From positions 92,498-156,497 of the forward strand of contig CAYXVZ010000006.1 of assembly GCA_964468345.1 (NCBI GenBank): a stretch of DNA of 64,000 nucleotides, given 5' to 3'. Made by a program: the position numbers and the translations under genes. This document shows positions 1 to 8,365 of the stretch, piece after piece. This DNA is from DALYLB01 sp964468345 (lineage in GTDB: Bacteria > Acidobacteriota > Blastocatellia > RBC074). The stretch's first letter is position 1. Every line of letters starts with the position of its first letter. The notes under the pieces are model-generated. The model ran no database searches. It was not told the origin of the DNA and worked only from the letters and a program-made list of their open reading frames with translations.

Positions 1-63
1 GGACGATCCTCGGGTTGAAACCCGGCTGTTCTGATTTCGGAGTCGAACCTGTTGAGCCTTCAT
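1..63 (-). CDS. 5' part of the gene after rsmH, possibly ftsL (cut by window edge)
   Basis: An ATG at 63-61 on the minus strand follows a GGGAG element at a suitable distance and opens a frame that runs off the window after 21 codons (begins MKAQQVRLRN). It starts 83 bases after the rsmH stop. In division clusters the gene after rsmH is usually the small membrane protein FtsL, whose N-terminus is short, polar and basic, as here. With 21 residues no domain can be seen, so the FtsL call rests on position only. Confidence 0.35.
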   Translation of the reverse strand, partial: MKAQQVRLRNQNSRVSTRGSS

Positions 64-146
64 TTCCCACGCTCCCTGTAAATGAGTATGTTTCTTCTTT
101 CGGTAGTTGTGCTGTCGGTTGTTATCGAGAGACGATCGCCCCGCCT

Positions 147-1103
147 TCAGATTTTGCGGCACGCGCGCAGTTTCGCGCTCCGTGCCCGGGGATTCTGTGC
201 GATTTCGGCGTCGCTCGGCTGAATTGCTTTGCGCGTCAGAATCTCAACGCGATTGGCTGTTCCGCATCGGCACACGGGCTGGCCCGGGGAGCAGATACAA
301 CGGCCAGACTGAAACCTGAATGCGTGTTTGACGATCCGATCCTCTAGCGAGTGAAACGTGATGACCACCAACCGCCCGTCCGTCTCCAGCAGATCGACGG
401 CATCTGCAATGAACTGTTCAAGGCCTTCCAGCTCGGTATTGACGGCGATCCGCAAAGCCTGAAAGGTTCGCGTGGCTGGGTGAATTCGCCAGTGCCCTTT
501 CTGATGAACGGCCCGAATGACCAGTTCCGCCAGCTTTGCCGTCGTCGTGATCGGCGCCCGAGCCCGCTCGGCGACGATCGCCCGCGCAATTCGACGAGAG
601 GCCCGCTCTTCGCCATATTCGAAAATGATCCGGGCCAGTTCCGCCTCCGGAAGATGGTTGACCAGATCCGCCGCCGTTTCTCCCTGCGCACGATCCATCC
701 GCATGTCGAGGGGACCGTCGGAACGAAAGGTGAAGCCGCGCTCCGGGGTGTCGAGTTGGTAAGAGGAAACGCCCAGATCGGCCAGAAGCCCCGCGACCGA
801 CTGAACGCCCCGCGCATTGAGCACCGGCTTGACCTGCCGGTAATCCGAGGAAATCGCTGTAAACCGGTCCCCGAATGGTTCGAGCCGCCTGCTTGCCCGC
901 TCGATGGCGTCTCGATCCCGATCCAGCCCGATGACGCGATTTGCCGGCGATGCCTGCAAAATCAGCTCGGAATGGCCTCCCATGCCCAGCGTCGCATCCA
1001 CAAACATCCCGCCTCGTGAAGCATCGAGCTGCTCCAGCGTCTCTTCCGGCATCACTGGACGATGGAGTTCCATAGATTCACGGGGGGAGAGGCGTGCCCC
1101 CAC
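147..1103 (-). CDS. rsmH: 16S rRNA (cytosine(1402)-N(4))-methyltransferase RsmH
   Basis: RsmH (MraW) transfers a methyl group from S-adenosylmethionine to N4 of C1402 in 16S rRNA. The 318-residue product has the usual length. It shows the HRPVM motif near the N-terminus, the SAM-binding loop DATLGMGGHS, the GLLADLGVSS motif, the ITFHSLEDRIVK block and the C-terminal NPRARSAKLR motif. I chose the GTG at 1103-1101 because GGAGGG lies about 7 bases upstream; the ATG ten codons inside has no Shine-Dalgarno sequence. It follows mraZ by 67 bases on the same strand, the standard start of a dcw cluster, and is probably transcribed from the mraZ promoter. Confidence 0.96.
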   Translation of the reverse strand: MGARLSPRESMELHRPVMPEETLEQLDASRGGMFVDATLGMGGHSELILQASPANRVIGLDRDRDAIERASRRLEPFGDRFTAISSDYRQVKPVLNARGVQSVAGLLADLGVSSYQLDTPERGFTFRSDGPLDMRMDRAQGETAADLVNHLPEAELARIIFEYGEERASRRIARAIVAERARAPITTTAKLAELVIRAVHQKGHWRIHPATRTFQALRIAVNTELEGLEQFIADAVDLLETDGRLVVITFHSLEDRIVKHAFRFQSGRCICSPGQPVCRCGTANRVEILTRKAIQPSDAEIAQNPRARSAKLRACRKI

Positions 1104-1170
1104 AACCGTCCCTCCGGCACGCCTCTCAAACTCGTCTCAACCTCAAATCAATATCAAATCCCGGCTTAGC

Positions 1171-1614
1171 TTATATCCCAAACCGGGCTAACGCTTCGTG
1201 GTCTTCGTTGGTGAATGGCTGATCATCCAACCTCGCGCGGAACCGCTCCATGCTCCAGACCTCGATGTAATTCAAATAACCGCAAACCCTGACCTCTCCG
1301 GCTAACCCTGCTTCATTTCTCAATAAGGTATGGATCAGAACTCTGCCCTGCCCATCCAGCGTCTGCATCTGCCCATAGAAGTTGACGCGATCCAAAAACT
1401 TTTTCTTGGCCGGGTCCATCTTCGGCGGCTTGGCGAGTTCCCGCTCGATCTCTTCCCATTCCGCCAGCGGGTAAATTCGCGCACAATCGCCCTCGAGGCT
1501 CGTCACGTAAAATTCCGGCCGTCCATATTTCTCGTCGAGATAACGCTTGAAGTCGGCAGGGATTTTCACCCTCCCTTTCTCATCTACGGTTGCGTTGTAG
1601 CTGCCACGTAGCAT
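1171..1614 (-). CDS. mraZ: Transcriptional regulator MraZ
   Basis: MraZ is a DNA-binding protein of the AbrB/SpoVT type, two half-domains per chain, that forms a ring and in studied species regulates its own division operon. The 147-residue protein carries both half-motifs: DEKGRVKIP near residues 11-19 and LDGQGRVLI in the second half. AGAGG lies just upstream of the ATG. It is the first gene of the minus-strand unit mraZ-rsmH, with a 190-base leader that contains candidate MraZ boxes. Confidence 0.96.
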   Translation of the reverse strand: MLRGSYNATVDEKGRVKIPADFKRYLDEKYGRPEFYVTSLEGDCARIYPLAEWEEIERELAKPPKMDPAKKKFLDRVNFYGQMQTLDGQGRVLIHTLLRNEAGLAGEVRVCGYLNYIEVWSMERFRARLDDQPFTNEDHEALARFGI

Positions 1615-1772
1615 TCGGCCTCTTCGTCGCGCACATCCTGACTCTCACACCGGATCTTCTTAAAGATCCTCAATCTTGAAAACTCACTTCGCACGGGGAT
1701 TTCGGTCCGGCAGGATGGATTTCCTGAATGGTGTTTCATGCCCCTACCCAACCCAACTTAGGCTACTTCTCA

Positions 1773-1796
1773 CCACAACCTACCACTTTTACCCAC
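1773..1796 (-). promoter_or_regulatory. Candidate MraZ operator: three GTGG boxes at 10-base spacing
   Basis: Read on the minus strand, GTGG occurs at 1796-1793, 1786-1783 and 1776-1773, exactly one helical turn apart, and two further TGGG words follow at 1755-1747. MraZ proteins are known to bind 5-base TGGGN/GTGG-type repeats separated by 5-base spacers near their own promoter. The boxes begin about 14 bases downstream of the -10 element, so occupancy would interfere with early transcription of mraZ-rsmH. Confidence 0.72.
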
Positions 1797-1809
1797 CTAA
1801 GTGGCGCGA

Positions 1810-1838
1810 AGTGTATGCGACGGACCACGCAGTGTCAA
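1810..1838 (-). promoter_or_regulatory. Sigma-70-type promoter of mraZ-rsmH
   Basis: On the minus strand a perfect -35 TTGACA (1838-1833) is followed after 17 bases by TACACT (1815-1810), a 4/6 match to the -10 consensus. The predicted start lies near 1803, giving a leader of about 190 bases before mraZ. The rest of the 420-base divergent gap (1615-2034) holds the MraZ boxes and, at 1943-1970 ahead of the ZIP gene, a short reiterated GGACA/GGGGACAC stretch; I see no gene in it. Confidence 0.7.
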
Positions 1839-2034
1839 GGCATTTATCCCTACATTTGTTAAATTAGTATCTCAACTCATTTCTGCTAAAGGATTGTCTT
1901 ACAAGGCAAGTACACATTAAGAACATTCAAAGGTGTTGAAGAGAGGACAGATTCTTGGGGACACATTGGGAAAGGCTAAAGGGGATATGCTATATTGGCC
2001 CGCATTTTACGCAGAATTCACCAGAAACGGGAAA

Positions 2035-2790
2035 ATGAACCCTTTCTTTCAATTATTGTTTTTCGGAGCGCTCGCAGCCGCCGGAAACCTATTAGGCGGT
2101 TTTTTGATCACCCGAGCAGGCTCCGCGGGGCACGACCGGTTGAAATTTCTGGTTGCCATTGGCGCGGGCTTCATGCTCGGCGCCGTCTTTCTGGAGTTGA
2201 TCCCGGAGATCTTCCTGCAGTGGCAATCGGCGCAATCCACGGCCATGGCCTGGCTGCTGGCCGGGTACCTGAGCCTGCAACTGGTCGAACACACGCTGGT
2301 TCCCCATTTTCATTTCGGCAAAGAAATCCACACGGAAGCCATTCGCAGAAAAGGCGTGGCGCTGACGGCCGTCATCGCGCTGTCGATCCATACCTTCTTC
2401 GACGGCGTCGCGATTGCGGCCGGCCTGCTGACCAATCTCAAGCTCGGCATTGTGCTGTTCGTGGCGATTTTGCTGCACAAGATTCCGGAAGGCTTCACCG
2501 TGGCGTCGATCATGCTGACCTCGGGACGAGGCATCCGCGCGGCGTTTCGGGCCAGCCTGCTCATCGCGACCACGACCTTTCTCGGCATTCTCTCGATTGC
2601 AATGCTTCGCTCTTCGATCATTTCTTATGCGCTTCCCTTTTCGGCCGGCGTCTCTTTATATGTCGCGGCCTCCGACCTGATCCCCGAAGTCAACCATGAA
2701 GGCGGCGCGCGGACCTCCCTGATGGTCTTTGCCGGCGTGGCGCTGTTTTATCTCACCCATTTATTGCTCCATAACGCCCTCGGTTCGTAG
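2035..2790 (+). CDS. ZIP-family divalent metal transporter
   Basis: ZIP proteins move Zn2+ and related cations into the cytoplasm across the inner membrane. The product (251 residues from the ATG at 2035) has about eight hydrophobic segments and both family signatures: HTFFDGVAIAAG in the fourth segment and HKIPEGF in the fifth, whose His, Asp and Glu residues form the metal site. A GTG at 1933 would add 34 polar residues without a clear ribosome site, so I prefer 2035, where translation leads straight into the first membrane helix. The metal transported cannot be read from the sequence. The stop codon lies inside the left arm of an inverted repeat. Confidence 0.88.
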   Translation: MNPFFQLLFFGALAAAGNLLGGFLITRAGSAGHDRLKFLVAIGAGFMLGAVFLELIPEIFLQWQSAQSTAMAWLLAGYLSLQLVEHTLVPHFHFGKEIHTEAIRRKGVALTAVIALSIHTFFDGVAIAAGLLTNLKLGIVLFVAILLHKIPEGFTVASIMLTSGRGIRAAFRASLLIATTTFLGILSIAMLRSSIISYALPFSAGVSLYVAASDLIPEVNHEGGARTSLMVFAGVALFYLTHLLLHNALGS

Positions 2791-2870
2791 TGCCGCCTTC
2801 AGGCGGAGGCGTCATCGGTCTCACTATTGATTTCACGCCACGCTTCCGCATGAAGGCGGTACTACGAACC
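2782..2870. repeat. Inverted repeat, arms of 30 bases, overlapping the ZIP stop codon
   Basis: Arms 2782-2811 and 2841-2870 match at 27 of 30 positions, with a 29-base loop. The word is of the GTAGTGCCGCCTTCAGGCGG type, itself partly palindromic. The ZIP stop codon (2788-2790) lies in the left arm. There is no T-run after the stem, so a classical terminator is not indicated. Confidence 0.85.
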
Positions 2871-2960
2871 TGCTTGCCTGTCCTTCCCCGCTAAAATATC
2901 ATCCCTGAAGAAACGAACATTTTTTGCATCCATCTAAAAACGTATTCATCGGAGAGTCCC

Positions 2961-4649
2961 ATGGCAGAGACAGGCACCAAGGAAAATCGAGTCGAAGAAT
3001 TGCAGCAGGAGTGGGAGGAAAAACAATTGAATCCCGCCTTGAAGAAGATGCCGGAGAGCCAGCCGGAATTCACGACGGTATCGCTCAAGCCCATCAAGCG
3101 GCTGTATACGCCGGCCGACCTGGCGGAGACGGATTTCGAGCGGGACATCAATTTTCCCGGCCAGCCGCCTTATACGCGCGGCGTTCATCCCACCGGGTAT
3201 CGCGCGAAGACCTGGACAATGCGGCAATTCGCGGGCTTCGGCTCCGCCTTCGACACGAACCAGCGCTTCAAATATTTGCTGGAACACGGCCAGACGGGCC
3301 TTTCGACGGCCTTCGACCTGCCGACATTGATGGGATACGACTCGGATCATCCGGTATCCGAGGGCGAAGTCGGCAAGTGCGGCGTGGCGATTTCTTCCCG
3401 CGAAGACATGGAAGTGCTCTTCGACCAAATCCCGCTCGATCAGGTCACGACATCGATGACGATCAATGCGCCCGCATCGATGATCTTCGCTTTCTTCCTG
3501 GCGACGGCCGAGCGGCAGGGCGCGGCCTGGAACCGCGTCGGCGGCACGCTGCAAAACGACATTCTCAAGGAATACATTGCCCAGAAGGAATGGATCTATC
3601 CGCCCCGGCCTTCGATGCGGCTGATCACGGACACGTTCAAGTTCTGCGCGACCGAGATGCCGAAATGGAATTCGATCTCGATCTCGGGGTACCACATTCG
3701 GGAAGCGGGCGCGACGGCGGCGCAGGAACTGGCGTTCACGCTGCGCGACGGAATTGAATACGTGGATTACGGCGTGCGGGCGGGCCTGGATGTCGATGAA
3801 TTCGCGCCGCGGCTGTCCTTCTTTTTCAATGCGCACAACGACTTTTTCGAAGAGATCGCCAAATATCGCGCGGCGCGGCGGATTTGGCATCGAGTGATGA
3901 CCGAGCGATTCAAGGCGCAGAATCCGCGCTCGTGGCAACTGCGCTTTCACGCGCAAACGGCGGGCGTCAGCCTGACCGTGCAGCAACCGATCAACAATAT
4001 TTCGCGCGTGGCCATTCAGGCCCTGGCGGCCGTGCTGGGCGGCGCGCAATCGCTGCATTGCGACGGCTATGACGAGGCCCTCGCCCTGCCGACAGAGCGC
4101 GCGGCGCTCATCGCCCTGCGCACGCAACAGATCATCGCGCATGAAACCGGCGTGACCAATACCGTCGATCCCTTGGGCGGATCCTATTTCGTCGAGAAGC
4201 TCACGAACGAACTCGAAGAAGAGGCCTGGGAATACTTCCGCAAGATCGACGCGATGGGCGGCATGGTCGAGGCGATCGAAGCCGGCTTCCCGCAAAAGGA
4301 AATCCAGGAATCGGCGTATCAGTTTCAGCGCGCCGTCGAACGCGGCGAAAAAACCATCGTCGGCGTCAACGAATATCAGATGGAAGGCAATGAACTCGGC
4401 GAAGCGAACATTTTATATATAGATGAATCTGTCGCCGATCTTCAGCAAGAGCGGCTGGCAAAACTTCGTGCAAAACGCGACGCCTCGGCCGTTCAAAAAG
4501 CGCTGGACGCGCTCCGACGGGGCGCGGAAAATTCCGACGTCAATACGATGCCCTTGCTGATCGATTGCGCCCGTGCCGATTGCACGCTCGGCGAAATGTG
4601 TGACGCCTTGCGGCCGATCTTCGGGGAATACCAGGAACCGGAATTCTAG
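2961..4649 (+). CDS. B12-dependent acyl-CoA mutase, large (catalytic) subunit, isobutyryl-CoA mutase type
   Basis: The protein is the (beta/alpha)8 substrate-binding half of the methylmalonyl-CoA/isobutyryl-CoA mutase family. At 562 residues it ends before the cobalamin domain, as in two-chain mutases such as IcmA/IcmB. Family blocks are intact: TWTMRQFAGFG, AFDLPTLMGYDSDHP, LQNDILKEYIAQKEW, ISISGYHIREAG and DPLGGSYFVE. The two residues that tell substrates apart are F90 and Q208 (118 apart, as in characterised enzymes). That pair is the isobutyryl-CoA mutase signature; methylmalonyl-CoA mutase has Tyr/Arg and 2-hydroxyisobutyryl-CoA mutase Ile/Gln. GGAGAG precedes the ATG. The matching small subunit is 6 kb downstream. 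Automatic annotation would probably call it methylmalonyl-CoA mutase; substrate is inferred, family is certain. Confidence 0.93.
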   Translation: MAETGTKENRVEELQQEWEEKQLNPALKKMPESQPEFTTVSLKPIKRLYTPADLAETDFERDINFPGQPPYTRGVHPTGYRAKTWTMRQFAGFGSAFDTNQRFKYLLEHGQTGLSTAFDLPTLMGYDSDHPVSEGEVGKCGVAISSREDMEVLFDQIPLDQVTTSMTINAPASMIFAFFLATAERQGAAWNRVGGTLQNDILKEYIAQKEWIYPPRPSMRLITDTFKFCATEMPKWNSISISGYHIREAGATAAQELAFTLRDGIEYVDYGVRAGLDVDEFAPRLSFFFNAHNDFFEEIAKYRAARRIWHRVMTERFKAQNPRSWQLRFHAQTAGVSLTVQQPINNISRVAIQALAAVLGGAQSLHCDGYDEALALPTERAALIALRTQQIIAHETGVTNTVDPLGGSYFVEKLTNELEEEAWEYFRKIDAMGGMVEAIEAGFPQKEIQESAYQFQRAVERGEKTIVGVNEYQMEGNELGEANILYIDESVADLQQERLAKLRAKRDASAVQKALDALRRGAENSDVNTMPLLIDCARADCTLGEMCDALRPIFGEYQEPEF

Positions 4650-4732
4650 AAACGTTTGCTACAGAGGCCGTGCAGTTCTGAAAGAAAACCGTCTGTAATG
4701 TTTCTCTTTGAAACGAAAGTTGCAATGTTTTC

Positions 4733-4823
4733 CATTTTCCATATCTCATCGCTCATTTCTCATTGATCGTGCTGCGGGGAAATCAATGACCAATGAGAAA
4801 TGAGCGATGAGATATGGAAAATG
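4733..4823. repeat. Perfect 33-base inverted repeat with 25-base loop
   Basis: Arms 4733-4765 and 4791-4823 are exact reverse complements, built from ATGAG/GAAATGAG words, and the pairing continues inside the loop (TCATTGAT at 4760-4767 with ATCAATGA at 4782-4789). It lies 83 bases after the mutase stop. In the rest of the 353-base gap before the M16 gene I see no gene or clear promoter. Confidence 0.9.
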
Positions 4824-5002
4824 AATCTGTCTGTTTGGCTGTGGCCGCAAGTGCTGCTCTGTGAACTGCTGTGGCTGCCCTTTTTTGCTTCCCATGAAAC
4901 CCAAACGTGCCCGGCGTCGTTAATCCGTGAGCGAACAGGTCCTTGTTTGCGGCAATCTTCCTGCGGATAAAAATTTGAATGTCGAATGGAAAGGTAGTCG
5001 AA

Positions 5003-6394
5003 ATGAACGATAAATCCCGCTGCATCTCCGCAGCATTTCTTGGCCTGCTTCTTTTTGCGGGCCTGACAGGCCAGGGCCAGGACAAACCGAAGCCGGCCTC
5101 CACCAAGCCCGCGGCAAAAGCCGCCGCCGGCAAAACCATTCGCGTGAATTTCAAGGAAGTCCGCTTGAAAAACGGGCTGCGCGTTTTCCTTGTCGAAGAC
5201 CACAGCGCGCCCGTCGTCTCGGTCGCGATCACCTATGACGTCGGTTCACGCAACGAGCGGAAAGGACGGACAGGATTTGCGCATCTGTTCGAGCACATGA
5301 TGTTCGCTGGTTCGGAAAATGTCGGCAAGAACGAATACTCGCTATTGATCGACACGAATGGCGGCCAGAACAACGCAACGACGGATCAGGATCGCACGCT
5401 CTATTTTGCGACCGTTCCCGCGAATCAACTGGACATGATCCTGTTTCTGGAATCGGACCGGATGCGCGCTCTCGATGTGACGAAAGCGGAACTGGATATA
5501 CAGCGAAATGCCGTTCAGGAAGAGCGCCGGCTGCGCGTCGATAACCAACCGTATGGCCGGATGGGCGAAAAGTTCGACGAGGTCGTGTATGACAATTTCG
5601 CCTATAAGCATTCGGTCATCGGCTCGATGGAAGACCTGAACGCCGCCAGTCTGGAAGACGTCAAGGACTTCTTCCGCATTTATTACGCGCCGAACAATGC
5701 CGCACTCGCCCTGGTCGGCGATTTCAATTCGACGGAAGCCCTGGCGAAACTCAAGAAATATTTTGAGCCGATTCCCTCGCAGCCCGCGCCGCCGAAAGTC
5801 GATGCGGCGGAACCGGAGCAGACGGCGGAGCGCCGCTTTACGGTGGAAGATCCGCTGGCGCGGCTGCCGCAGGTCGCCATTGCCTATAAGGGAATCGTCG
5901 CAAACACTCCCGACTCGTTCGCAATGCAGGTGTTGAGCGTGGCGCTGGCTTCGGGACAAAGTTCCCGCCTCTATCAAAAACTGGTCAAGGAAAAAGAACT
6001 GGTCACGAATGTCTTCGGATATCCCGCATTGAATCGCGCCACAGGCTATTATCAGATTACCGCGACGGCCGCGCCCGGAAAAAAGATCGAAGACATCGAA
6101 GCCGCGATCTATGAAGAGATCGAACGCATAAAAAAGGAACCGATCGCCGATTGGGAACTGGATAAAGCCAAGAACTTTGCGCGGCGCTCTTCGATTCAAC
6201 AACTGGACAGTTCTCTCGGCGTTGCGGCGCAATTGACTGAGAATGCAGTCGCCTTCAACGATCCCAATCTGATCAATACTCAGTTCGATAAGATCTCCGC
6301 CGTCACAAAAGAAGACGTGCAGCGCGTTGCAAACAAATATTTCAAACCGACCGTCCGCACCGTCGGAATCACGGTACCGGAGAAAAAGCAGTAA
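5003..6394 (+). CDS. M16 zinc metallopeptidase, catalytic member of a pair
   Basis: The start ATG at 5003 follows AAAGGTAG and gives a signal peptide (hydrophobic CISAAFLGLLLFAGL), so the mature enzyme should be outside the cytoplasm. An ATG eight codons earlier is possible. The inverzincin motif HLFEH spans residues 94-98, with the third zinc ligand E174 exactly 76 residues later. At 463 residues it is a single half-clamshell that would pair with a second chain. The next gene, 21 bases downstream, is the matching inactive chain, so a heterodimeric protease for short peptides or signal fragments is likely. The natural substrate is unknown. Confidence 0.92.
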   Translation: MNDKSRCISAAFLGLLLFAGLTGQGQDKPKPASTKPAAKAAAGKTIRVNFKEVRLKNGLRVFLVEDHSAPVVSVAITYDVGSRNERKGRTGFAHLFEHMMFAGSENVGKNEYSLLIDTNGGQNNATTDQDRTLYFATVPANQLDMILFLESDRMRALDVTKAELDIQRNAVQEERRLRVDNQPYGRMGEKFDEVVYDNFAYKHSVIGSMEDLNAASLEDVKDFFRIYYAPNNAALALVGDFNSTEALAKLKKYFEPIPSQPAPPKVDAAEPEQTAERRFTVEDPLARLPQVAIAYKGIVANTPDSFAMQVLSVALASGQSSRLYQKLVKEKELVTNVFGYPALNRATGYYQITATAAPGKKIEDIEAAIYEEIERIKKEPIADWELDKAKNFARRSSIQQLDSSLGVAAQLTENAVAFNDPNLINTQFDKISAVTKEDVQRVANKYFKPTVRTVGITVPEKKQ

Positions 6395-6415
6395 TCCAAA
6401 CGGACGGAGGAAACC

Positions 6416-8242
6416 ATGAAATCCAACTCAATAATCAATCGAATGCTGCCGTTAGTCGTATTTTTTGCACTGTTGTTATCGTCGAGCGCATCCGCCCAAA
6501 CGCCCGGTGTCGTCATCAAGGGCAAGGCGCCGGTCAACGACAAACCGCTGAAAGTCACGCTGCCCAAGGCTTATCAAACCAAGCTCGCGAACGGCATCGA
6601 AGTCATCGTGCTCGAGAATCACAAACTGCCGACGTTCTCGATGCAGATGGTGATTTTGAGCGGCGGCTTCGCCGACCCGGCCGGGCAGGAAGGAACATCG
6701 CAATACGTCGCAACCATGCTGCGCGAGGGAACCAAGACCCGCGCCAGCAGACAGATTGCCGAGGCGGTCGACTCGCTGGGCGCGTCCCTGAACGCATCGG
6801 CGAGCCTTGCCTCGTTAACCACAAACATTTCGGCTTCCGGCTTGACGGACCAATTCGATCCGATCATGGAGCTGTTCGCCGACGTGATTCTCAATCCGAC
6901 CTTTCCGAAAGAGGAATTCGAGAAACTGAAAACGCGCGGCATCGCGCAGCTTCGTTTTCAGCGCTCGCAGCCGAACTTTCTGGCCGGCGAGATGTTCAGC
7001 AAGGTGATGTACGGTTCGCATCCCGGCGGCCGCTTCGCGCTAAGCGAAGCGCAGATCCGCAGCTTCACGCCGGAGATGCTCAAGGCTTTTCATTCGACGC
7101 ATTACCGCCCGAACAACGCGATCTTCGCGATCGTCGGCGATGTGAAGCCGGCCGAGATCGTGGCCAAACTCGAAAAGACCTTCGGCGGATGGCAGAAGGG
7201 GGACGTGCCGAAAACGGAGATTCCGAAAGTCGCCGATGTCGGCGCCGCCAAAATTCACCTGATCGATCGGCCAGGCGCGGTGCAGACGAATCTCATTCTG
7301 GGAGAACAGACGATCGAACGAACCGATCCGGATTACTTCGCCCTTGATGTGATGAACCAGATTATCGGCGGCGGCGCGAGCGCGCGCCTGTTTCTGAACC
7401 TGCGCGAAGACAAGGGCTATACCTATGGCGCGTACAGCGGCTTCAGCGCCGGGAATTATCGCGGCACCTTTCGCGCCCAGACCGAAGTTCGCACCGAAGT
7501 GACCAAAGCATCGATGGATGAACTGATGTATGAATTCAAGCGCATCCGCGATGAAAAGGTTCCGCAGGATGAATTCGATCGCGCGAAACGCACGATCGTC
7601 GGCAGCTTTGCTCTGCAACTGGAATCGCCGCAATCCCTGCTGGGCAATATCATCCTCCAGAGGCTCTACGGTTTGCCGGCCGATTACTGGGACACCTATC
7701 CCGGAAAAATTGCGGCCATCACGCAGGACGATGTGCAGCGCGTGGCGCGAAAGTATCTGGATCTGACCAAGCTGCAGGTCGTGGCGGTCGGGGACGCGAG
7801 CAAAATTGCGGCCGACTTGAAACAATTCGGCCCGGTCGGCGTCTTCGATACCGAAGGCAAGCCGGTCGAGGCGAAACCCGTGGCGTCGACACCACCGGCG
7901 AAGCCCGGCGCCGGCGCCGGCGGCGGCGGCAATCTCGCCGGCCTCGCCGGTTCGTGGAGCCTGAGCGTCACCACACCGGACGGACCGATCGCCCTGAAAC
8001 TGGATCTCAAACCCAACGGCAATGAAATCGGCGGGCAGCTCGAAACGCCCTTCGGTCCCTTTGCCATCACGGGCGGTTCCCTGGCCGGCAGCGACGTCAA
8101 TTTGAAAGCCAAAGGCGACGTTCAGGGAAATCAAATGGAAATCCAACTCACGGGAAAGCTTGACGGCGAGACCATGAAAGGGCAAATTTCCGCCGCAGCC
8201 TTTCCGACCGTGGACTTCACGGCGAAACGCGAAAGCAAATAG
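6416..8242 (+). CDS. M16-family protein, non-catalytic partner, with extra C-terminal beta domain
   Basis: A strong GGAGG precedes the ATG, and a signal peptide (MLPLVVFFALLLSSSASAQ) follows. The M16 fold is present in residues 40-470, but HxxEH is replaced by TSQYVATM, so zinc cannot bind in the normal way. The C-terminal half keeps the R/Y motif LREDKGYTYGAYSGF that M16 partner subunits contribute to catalysis. After a Pro/Gly/Ala linker near residues 485-515 the protein continues for about 95 residues rich in beta-strand patterns with alternating hydrophobics (SLSVTTPDGPIALKLDLK). This region is not part of the usual 420-470-residue M16B chain and may be a small beta-barrel or binding domain. 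Confidence 0.9.
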   Translation: MKSNSIINRMLPLVVFFALLLSSSASAQTPGVVIKGKAPVNDKPLKVTLPKAYQTKLANGIEVIVLENHKLPTFSMQMVILSGGFADPAGQEGTSQYVATMLREGTKTRASRQIAEAVDSLGASLNASASLASLTTNISASGLTDQFDPIMELFADVILNPTFPKEEFEKLKTRGIAQLRFQRSQPNFLAGEMFSKVMYGSHPGGRFALSEAQIRSFTPEMLKAFHSTHYRPNNAIFAIVGDVKPAEIVAKLEKTFGGWQKGDVPKTEIPKVADVGAAKIHLIDRPGAVQTNLILGEQTIERTDPDYFALDVMNQIIGGGASARLFLNLREDKGYTYGAYSGFSAGNYRGTFRAQTEVRTEVTKASMDELMYEFKRIRDEKVPQDEFDRAKRTIVGSFALQLESPQSLLGNIILQRLYGLPADYWDTYPGKIAAITQDDVQRVARKYLDLTKLQVVAVGDASKIAADLKQFGPVGVFDTEGKPVEAKPVASTPPAKPGAGAGGGGNLAGLAGSWSLSVTTPDGPIALKLDLKPNGNEIGGQLETPFGPFAITGGSLAGSDVNLKAKGDVQGNQMEIQLTGKLDGETMKGQISAAAFPTVDFTAKRESK

Positions 8243-8247
8243 CGAAT

Positions 8248-8334
8248 TACCTCGAAGGAACGAAGAGCACGAAGAAGAGGAAAGATAATTGACACATTTC
8301 AGCAAGGCTTCGTGCTCTTCGTTCCTTCGTGGTA
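8248..8334. repeat. Family A inverted repeat (ACGAAG words), copy 1
   Basis: Arms 8248-8274 and 8308-8334 match at 26 of 27 positions; both carry the variant AAGGAACGAAG. It starts 5 bases after the stop of the M16 partner gene. A T-run begins about 5 bases after the right arm, so this copy could also weaken transcription into the kinase gene. Confidence 0.92.
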
Positions 8335-8365
8335 AAAATTTTTTTTGGAGCGGAGTCACCCCCAC

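Noticed and set aside
1943..1970. Remnant of a REP/IS200-type repeat (GGACAGATTCTTGGGGACAC) before the ZIP gene
   Set aside because: Too short and single; a similar GATTCTTGGGG occurs near 25480 on the other strand, but this is not enough to define an element.
2946..4295. Long minus-strand open frame opposite the mutase gene
   Set aside because: Same cause; the plus-strand mutase is certain.
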